Positions 56,541-64,000 of a DNA stretch of 64,000 nt are shown here, one piece after another; positions within the stretch are counted from its first letter, which is position 1, and each line of letters starts with the position of its first letter. Source of the DNA: Hirsutella rhossiliensis (Eukaryota; Ascomycota; Sordariomycetes; Hypocreales; Ophiocordycipitaceae). The position numbers and the translations under genes are program-made. The stretch covers positions 1,054,001 through 1,118,000 of the forward strand of contig NW_025408673.1 of the NCBI RefSeq assembly GCF_020360975.1, read 5' to 3'. Below the pieces are notes generated by a model. The model was given only the letters and a program-made list of their open reading frames with translations, was not told where the DNA came from and ran no database searches.

Positions 56541-58533
56541 TATATATAATATATTATATAGCGGTCTAAATAGTATAAGTAGTTCCTACCCCTTTTTATT
56601 AGTATAAAGTACGATCTTATAGTCTACCCCTAGCTTATATAAGTTAAGCTTATTTACTTCCTAGGACTTAAATAGTAGTAGGAGGTTATAAAAGCGCTCC
56701 GGTATTTACTACTATAGCTTAAAGGGCGACTTTAGCTTCTTTATTTAAAGGGCCTTATCGATATCTACTAGGCTAACTATATAGACCGCTATATTAGCCG
56801 CTGCCCGGCCTTGCCCCCGCTTTACTTATTATATAGTTCCTATAAAGATAAAGGTAAGGACTTCTTATACTTAGTATAAAGCTCGCACGCTTAGTCCTAT
56901 GCCTATAAAACTATTATTATAGCGGACCTACTATTATATAGGACTAAACTATAGCTTCTTTTAATATAGAACTAAGTATAACTCTATATATAATAACTAG
57001 GGTTTCCTAAGGATTAAGGGAAACTTTAGTTAAGGGATTATATAGGCGACGATAAGCTTATAGTAACTATCGACCTTTATAGCTAGCTATATAATACCCT
57101 TAATTACTATACCCTCTATCGCGCTTAAGGCGCCCTTTACTCGCCTTAGGGCGGTCTTTTCTACTAGTACTTATATCTCTTATATAAACGCCTTATTAAC
57201 TATAGCGTAGTACTAATAGCCCTCGTTTATAAGGGCGGTAATAAGTAAGGAGTTATTAATTATAACCTATATTAAAGTAAGCTCCTCTTTTATATAGGCG
57301 GATAATTCCTCCTTCTCCTTTACTAGTACTAGTAATTAAGGCTTTATAGCCTGTCTTTACTCTAGAGCTCCTCTTTTTCTTCTAGGCCTAGGGGGGCGGA
57401 GTCTTCCTTATCGTCTAAGGTAAAGAGCGGTTCTATCTTCGCTACTTAAACCGCTATAGGCCGCTTAGCTAAAAGGAAGGGGCATTTTAATATAAAGTAC
57501 GTAGATATTTTATAATATAAGTAGCGGCCGTTAGCTTTCCTTTTCTTAATTTCCTCGCTTATTACCTATTTTGCCCGCTACTTAAAGTATAGGGCGGTAT
57601 AAGGGGTAGTTAATAGCGTCTTCTTACTACGTTTAGCCCGGTCTATATAGGTAGCCGATATTAAGGTATCCCTATCTATATTAATAGCTAGTTATTTATC
57701 TTATAGAGGGGCGGTAATCCCGTCGCTACTATATAGCGTGCGATTATAGAGCTTTTAAAAACATAGCGTTTACTTATAGCCCTAAGCTACCTTTATTAAC
57801 CGGCTTACGTACTCGCTATAGTTAGTAGGTATAATTATAAGGATAAGTAGCTCTTATAGGGCCGGCGTAATCGAATTCTATAGCTATATAAGCTTCGCGC
57901 TATCTTCTTATACTATAGTCCCTACTACTAATAAGAGCGTCTCTTTAAAATCGGGAAGGAATTTACTAAAGGTTTATCTATCTCTCTACTTAAAGGTCTA
58001 TAGCCTATCTTACGCTTTCTCCTACTCTTATACGTTGCCGAATATATATATAAGGTATTTAAAGAAGTCTTATGGGTTACGTCTACCCTTAAGGCCGCCC
58101 TTATCTTAGAATCTAGAGATCTATTATATTTAAGGCTTTAGTAGCGTATAGAAGAGCGAATACTACGCTATATTACGATAGCTATTTAGGCCCTATTTCT
58201 TATTAGTTATAAACTTTATCTATAGCCGGCTTAAGAAGAAGTAAAAGGACTCTAGCTTACTATCCTAAGTTAGCTAAAGGAGCGGCTTTTACGTTAGTAG
58301 TATCGCTACTATAACTAGCGTTATAGAGGTCGTAGGGGTTAAAGCTAGTCTCGTAGATAGCTCCCTTAGTATAGCGAGAACCTTATCTTTCTCGCTAGCC
58401 GTCGCGCTTTTAATCGCTTTTAGGATAGCTACGATACTTCTTATTTATCTAAAGAGGGGCGGAGTACTTCCTTAAAAGGAAGGCGCCCTTTCTAGAGAGA
58501 TATCTATTAAATCTATTAATTAATAGCTTATAC

Positions 58534-58719
58534 TATTATAGAGTAGGTAGAGGCGTATATATAAGTGCCGTTTATAGGATAATATTAATAAGCTATATAG
58601 AGCTCTCTTATATACGGCTAGCCTATATATATATATATAGGATCTAGCCCTCTATATATAACTATATAGCTTAGGCTATAGCCTAAGCCTATAACCTATA
58701 ATAGTTAAAGACTCTTATA
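58534..58719 (-). repeat. Gypsy-1 copy C 5' LTR (186 bp)
   Basis: See the 3' LTR. It is followed by the TTATA target duplication and then the continuation of the inverted host LTR. Confidence 0.88.
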
Positions 58720-58724
58720 TTATA

Positions 58725-58780
58725 AGTTATAAGTTTAAACTATAGCTTAAGCTATATAGTTATATATAAAGGGCTAGATC
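58725..58780 (+). repeat. Inverted Gypsy-1 LTR remnant, right part
   Basis: Continues 51811-51833: AGTTATAAGTTTAAAC... then GCTATATAGTTATATATAAA and GGGCTAGATC. Its differences from the expected reverse complement are all G-to-A or C-to-T. It stops exactly where the Copia-1 LTR begins. Confidence 0.7.
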
Positions 58781-59257
58781 TATCGCGAAGCGTAGCCTAA
58801 TTTCGTAGTTCTCGGAGATATCCCTTAGTAAGAGGGACCTAGGAAGCTAAAAAACAGGTTTTAAAGAAGGAGCTAAAAAGAGGTATAGAGAGGAGGGTAG
58901 GGGTAAGAGGGGAAGCAGAAGTAGCGATAGCTTCCTATAGAGGTAGCGAGAGATAAGACGGATATACCGGCAATAGCTAGAAAGGAGGGGAAAAACTAGT
59001 AAAAAGCTCGGTAGTTAAAGGGATATTAGTAGCTTCTTTAAGTAGGATCTTCTTTATTAATTAAGATGCTAGACGGGTATAAAGAGGGGCGTTAGATAGA
59101 AGAAAGAAGGATAATTAAGGCAATATAACAATTACTTCCCTACCTTTATTGCTGCCCCTATAAGAATTAAATCCCTCTGCCCTGCCTATCCGACCCCTTA
59201 CTTTTAATTTCACCCTCGTGCATTTTATATATACTTCTCGCAACTCTCTTCGCGAGA
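58781..59257 (+). repeat. Copia-1 copy 2, 5' LTR (477 bp)
   Basis: Starts TATCGCGAAG and ends CTTCGCGAGA, nearly perfect 10-bp inverted ends. Collinear with the heavily RIPed LTR at 27839-28348. It is inserted in the inverted Gypsy-1 LTR after GGGCTAGATC; the second target repeat would lie beyond the window. Confidence 0.75.
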
Positions 59258-59270
59258 GTTATAAGCCCGG
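59258..59270 (+). promoter_or_regulatory. Primer-binding site candidate (initiator tRNA-Met half)
   Basis: GTTATAAGCCCGG directly follows the LTR. With one G-to-A change undone by inference, it would be complementary to the anticodon arm of initiator tRNA-Met (GGGCUCAUAAC). Drosophila copia and Ty5 prime from such half-tRNAs. The assignment rests on position and this partial match. Confidence 0.45.
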
Positions 59271-59439
59271 GAGGAATAGAATTCCTATACCTTCCGGCTG
59301 CTATAAAAGGCACCTTTCTTATATCCCTCGTAGCTTCCTTTTACCCCTCTTACTAGAAAAGCCGATTTTTAACCGACTTTTCTACCCTTCCCCGCAACGA
59401 TAACGAAAACCGACTCCTCTACCGTCCCTACGGTCCGTA

Positions 59440-62400
59440 GGACGATTCTTATAGAGCCCTAAGATTAGGATAAGTAGGTAAAGGAGCTACGGGCTCGTGT
59501 AGACAGAACCATCTATAATTTAGTCTTCTCTAATAAGCAGGACCCTCTCGAGCCCCCTCTTTGTCCTAGGGCAACGGACTTTATAGAGGGAGCTTCTCTC
59601 TTCTCCGAGCTAACCTCTATATAATAGAGAGCTTTTTCTGCTACCTTAGGCGACTACGAGAGTCACCGAAAGGAATACCTTTACGAGACGAAGCTACTAA
59701 CGGCTGCTCGTACGGCGATAACGGAATCCGTTAGTGCCGTAAAGCTAATCACTCTTCGAGAGGAAGAGACTCCTAGGCAGTAGCTTTTAAAGCTCGAGAC
59801 CTCGATAGCTCCCTCGAGGGGCTATATAACTAACCGGATTAGGAAGACCTATACGGCCTACCTAGGAGCCTTTTCTGCTAGGAACCTACTAGCTTCTTCG
59901 TAGCTAGCTAAGTAGGAAGAAATCCTCGAGGAAGCTAACTAATACTTCCTTATAGAAGCTCTTTCCGGCTAGTAGCTACGGGATATATCTCTGCTAATAA
60001 AGCCTATTAGTAATGGTTACTCGACTATCTTTCGAGAAGCTAGCCGGGAACTAGACGAAGAGGCTGCTAGAGTACAACAGCAAGCAGTCTTATTCCTTCG
60101 AGGCCAGCACTCGACCTAGACGGTTCGACCTATAGCCCCTATTGCTGCGGCTCCCGCTGCTGCTGCTGCGGCTGTTGCCCCTTCGGCTCCTCCTCCCTCG
60201 AGAGCCTCAACGCCGTCGTTAATTACAGCTGCGGCCCCGGCCCCGGCTACGAATCTTGCCCCGGGCCCGGCACCGGTCCCGTTAGTTAGACCGGCCCGAC
60301 TAGTCCCCTAATAGACCTTTTAGTCCGTTAGTCGAAAAATCATAGAACTAGTCGAAATCGAACCTCGTTAAAATTAGCAATAAGGGGTAAAAAGGGGAGG
60401 TTTTTAAGCAGACCTTCTAGATCGGGACGAGGATTCCTCGAAGAAATAGAAGACTAGACGATAAAACGGCTGCTTAGCCTATAAATCCCTAGGCCATCGA
60501 TTATTATAATGCTAGTAGGTCTTCGAGGAAAACCGACCTAAAGGATTTAACCCTTTAAAGAAGCTATAAGAAACGATATAATAGTCTCTTAAGGAGGACC
60601 CCTCGTTGTAGAAGAAAATAGACGAGATTCGGGTTACTAAGAAATAGCAACTAATAACGCCGCTGCCCTTATTCGAGCCGTAAATTTAAGGAAAAATCGT
60701 TAGTATAGTAAATCCGGCCTTCGTCTTCCCTACGGATTAATAAGGCTAAGACCAACCGTTAGAGCCCTCCGATTATCCCCTACGAAAATCAGCTATCCTT
60801 AACTCTAGTGCTTCCCTCGATATCTATAATATACTCTTACGATTCCGGTCCTTTAAGAAGGCACGGAGGGAATACCTTATTGCCGGGGAATTAACCGTAC
60901 GGATAGAGGGATACGGAAGGGTAAATTTCACGATAAAATTACCTAATAGATCTATATGAATTCTTCGACGAAAAAGGGTAGCTTTTTGCCCTTGATTTTT
61001 AACGAGCTTGATTTCCTTTTGCCTTCTTCGAAAGGAAGGAATCTTCTAGGATACGACGTCTAAGCCTACGAGGCTAGTCTAGAAGAATCAGACTATTAGG
61101 CTTATCGAGGAAAAATTCGGTTAATTTGTTCTTAAATTCCGACCTATCCTTAGGAAGGAACTACTCGAGAAGTTAGCTTTCCCTGCTAGGAGGGTAGGAT
61201 CTAAGGACCCTCTTCTAGCAGCCTAAGGAGACGGTCTTCTTTAGCACGCACGACTTAGTTACCGGGCCCCCTAGCTTTATATAAGCTAGGTCAACAATAA
61301 GGCGTACGAATAAGGGGCCTAAAGACCGTCGAATGCGAATACTACGGCTAGGAAAGACTAGGAGACGAATTTCAGACGAACGCCTTTACGGCCGGACTAG
61401 CCGTGTAAGGAAATTTAGGTCGATTAGACCGACGTCTCTAGGGATTAGGAAAGCTTCGTTAGGGTAATGTTTTTCATAGACGCTTTTTTAGGGATAGTTT
61501 TCCCCTATTTCTTACGGACCTACCTAAGTAAGTATAACTAGTCCGCCCTCCGGGACTTCGTTAACTAGATAAATTCCTACTTTAGCTATAAGGTAAAAAA
61601 GATACGGTCTAACGGAGAGCTATTTACGAAAGATATCTTAAAGTAGCTTCGAAAAAGGGGCATTTTACCCCTCCCGTTAGCACCGAATACCTAGGCCTAG
61701 AACGGAGGGGCAGAAAGATTAAGGGGTGCTATAATAGAAAGGGCCTGCACGATAAGCCTTGCTATAAGGCTTCTATACGACCTTTAAAGGGAAGTCGTTA
61801 AGACCGCCTATTACCTATAGAACCGGACCCCGAGAGACCTAAAGGACCCTAGGGGACTAAACTAAGGAATAGACTAGAAATCCCCCCTCGAGCTCTTTAC
61901 GAAGAAGAGGGCCTCGCTAGCCTACCTTCGTGCCTACGGCTGTAAGGCATACGCAATAACTGCCGATATATAGCTAAAAAGGAAGAAGAAAAGAAAGCTT
62001 GATCCTAGAGCCTTTATTAGTTACCTCGTTAGTTATAATTCTACGAATATCTTCTAGATCTAGATTCCTCTTCTACGGAAGGTTATTTCGACTAGGGATA
62101 TAATTTTCGACGAATTTAGCTTCTTTAACAGAAAGAGGGATTAATAGCCCCTCTTACTCTCTTAACGTTAGCTAATTTAGAAGATTTAAATCCCCCCTTC
62201 CTAATAGTCTTAAGAAGAGGTCCTAGACGAGGAAACGGAAGAAGAAACCGACGTCGAAGTAGTAGAGGATAACGCCGACTTTAAGGAAGAAGAAGAAGAG
62301 GAAGCTGCTAGATTAGATGATCTAGACAAAGAAGGAGACTATAGGAAAGCGGTAGAGCTAGAATACGCCTGCCTACCTACGCCTCCTCTTACGGAAGAAG

Positions 62401-64000
62401 AAGATCTAGAAGCAGCTTTCTTAGTTAGTCTTCCCGTCTCGACCCCTAAGGGGGTAGGAAAGGCACCTCTCTCGAAGGATTACCCGGCTGCCTTTTTATC
62501 CCTGCTTCGAGAAGCAAAGGAAGGTATAGGGCCCGATACGAAAGAAGACTAGTTTCTCCCCTATTTCGATCGTTTTTCCGACTTCTACCTAACGCTAATA
62601 GAAGACGGTTCCTACGGAGCGTTTATAGTAGGCCGGCTTTTTAAGCTAGTATTAGTAAGGAAGGTATATAAAAGAGACCTCCTAGACCCACTAGTAAACT
62701 AAAAGCAGCTAGAAAGACACCCCTTTAGAGACTAGTTTTTCTAGGCCTAGAAAGACTACCTAGCCTTACACGAAGAGATAGGGTCTTTTAAAGAGGTCCT
62801 TAAGGAAAAAGCAAGAGGAAAATAGGTCCTTAGCTATAAGTAGGTCTTTATCTATAAGACTAATAAACACGGCTTCCTTTAAAAGTGCAAGGCCCGGCTA
62901 GTTATCTACGGGAACTAATAGGAAAAAGGGGATCTACCTACTAGGGCAACCACCCTAGCAGGGATGTCTTTTCGGACCCTTATAGCTATAGCAGTAGAAT
63001 TCGACCTCGAGCTCGATTAAATAGATATAGTTAACGCCTTTATTAACTGCCTACTTAAGGAAGAAGAAGTTATCTATATACGACTTCCTCCTAGTTTCTA
63101 ATAACTAGGAAAGGTTCTACGGCTTAGGAAAGCTCTATACGGACTATAAAGATTACCCCTTCTTTAGTAATAGCATTTAATAGGTTCCCTCGAAGCCCTA
63201 GGCTTTACGAAAGTCCCTTAGGAACTATATATAATATAGAAGGGTAAAATCACGGTCTTCTTCTACGTCGATAATATTATCTAGGTATACCCGAAAGAGG
63301 AAGAAGCTATTATAAGGGAGGCTATACATAGCCTATAATAAAGGTATAAGATAACCTAGCTAAGGGAGCTAAAGTAGTTCCTAGGGATATAAATCCTTTA
63401 GAATAGGTCCTAATAGACTATCTAGCTTACCTAAGACGCCTATATCGATAAGGTCGCTTATAAATTCCTCCTTAATTCCCTCGATAAGAAGCTTCCCTCT
63501 ACGCCTATATTAGACGAAGAGCTTTTACCTAATCCGTCCTTTTAAGCTAGGGAGCAAGAGAAACACTAATATTAATAGAAGGTAGGCTCCTTGCTTTTTT
63601 TAGCTATTTCTACTAGACCGGATATCTCTTTTACGGTCTCCTGGCTAGCTAGGTATAACTAGAATCTTAGCCCTAGGTATTAAGAAGTAGTAGATAGAGC
63701 AATCCTTTATCTCTATTTAACGAGATTATATAGTCTACGCCTAGGAGGGCAGGGAAGGAAATAAGCTACCGAAATCTTCCTTTATTCGAGCGATTCGTCC
63801 TTTATAGACAATTCCTTAGATAGAAAGAGCTTATAAGGGTATATTATATCCCTTTTTAGAGGAACTATTGCTTAGAGAGCTTCGAAGTAAGCTACCGTTA
63901 CTATATTAAGTACGGAGGCAGAGCTACTAGCTCTTTTAGAAGCGTTAAAAGAAGCGATTTTCCTTAGCCGGCTACTAATATCGTTACGACTATAAATTCC
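59440..64000 (+). pseudogene. Copia-1 copy 2 Gag-Pol, single frame, lightly RIPed, runs off window
   Basis: A single plus-strand frame (codons start at positions divisible by 3) covers the whole region with TAG/TAA stops but no frameshift. Gag: coiled acidic N-terminal half, then an Ala/Pro-rich stretch (60130-60290) and a CCHC knuckle at 60471-60512 (CLAYKSLGHRLL.C). Protease: LNSSAS near 60800, where the family has DSGA, so both catalytic residues read as G-to-A products. Integrase: RVMFFIDAFLGIVFPY, GGAERLRGAIIERA, LRAYGCKAYA (61450-62120). A Glu-rich linker follows (62220-62400). RT: LPTRATTLAGMSFR, ELDxxDIVNAFI, KALYGL, FFYVDNIIW. RNase H: SFIDNSLDRKS, TILSTEAELLAL; cut by the window end. 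Confidence 0.85.

Larger units (their letters stand above)
51834..58719 (-). mobile_element. Gypsy-1 copy C, full length (6.9 kb), RIPed
   Basis: Complete element with 186-bp LTRs at 51834-52019 and 58534-58719 and a 5-bp target duplication TTATA (51829-51833, 58720-58724). The minus strand carries gag (about 57940-58050), RT (about 56080-56540), integrase further left, and a long post-integrase region (52020-53410) with CCG/GCC runs and Lys/Asn-coding AAG/GAT runs. It is more RIPed than copy A: many CG sites there are TA here. A 66-codon open stretch at 52632-52432 is only a chance survivor within this element. Confidence 0.88.

Noticed and set aside
59218..59403. 61-codon plus-strand ORF
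   Set aside because: Spans the Copia-1 LTR end and leader; no motif.

Overview
The window looks like a transposon graveyard from a filamentous ascomycete (Pezizomycotina). Three things point there: extreme repeat-induced point mutation (RIP) signatures, Tf1/sushi-type chromoviruses with a self-primer, and Fot1/pogo, TAD-like LINE, Ty1/copia and Ty3/gypsy relics. I see no housekeeping gene, rRNA or CRISPR array. Most of the 64 kb is saturated with TpA and almost empty of CpA/TpG. Almost every in-frame stop in the relics is TAG or TAA, as expected when Gln or Trp codons are hit at CpA/TpG.

Layout. 1-5732: Gypsy-1 copy A (minus strand, 186-bp LTR), light RIP with CpG retained. 5738-12900: a Copia-2 LTR fragment, truncated Gypsy-1 copy B, an inverted Gypsy-1 fragment and a 310-bp direct repeat pair. 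12950-16814: Gypsy-2 pol (RT, RNase H, integrase; minus). 16815-22224: a chromovirus with near-identical LTRs, not RIPed but full of frameshifts. 22225-23600: an un-RIPed island with a decayed Helitron-type ORF and an intact 89-residue secreted Cys-rich protein gene. 23600-37440: AT-rich RIPed DNA with a Fot1/pogo transposase, a LINE endonuclease piece, a complete but decayed Copia-1 polyprotein (plus) and a LINE ORF1 insertion with a 20-bp target duplication. 37440-40860: a second un-RIPed island with an intact 130-residue secreted WSC-domain protein and a deleted Copia-3. 40860-51830: a MITE-like inverted repeat element, Copia-2 (two 686-bp LTRs, one carrying a solo LTR), an unidentified decayed ORF and an inverted 686-bp solo LTR. 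51834-58719: full-length Gypsy-1 copy C with target duplication. 58781-64000: a second, lightly RIPed Copia-1 copy in one unbroken frame, running off the window.

Reading. Layers of elements inserted into each other, and each layer's RIP load gives relative age. Only two short genes look able to make protein. Both encode small secreted Cys-rich proteins and both sit in un-RIPed pockets inside the repeats, a setting typical of fungal effector candidates. I found no clearly new multi-gene system. The most informative signals are the context-limited RIP (GCA spared), the self-primed chromovirus that escaped RIP yet is frameshifted throughout, and the two secreted-protein islands.
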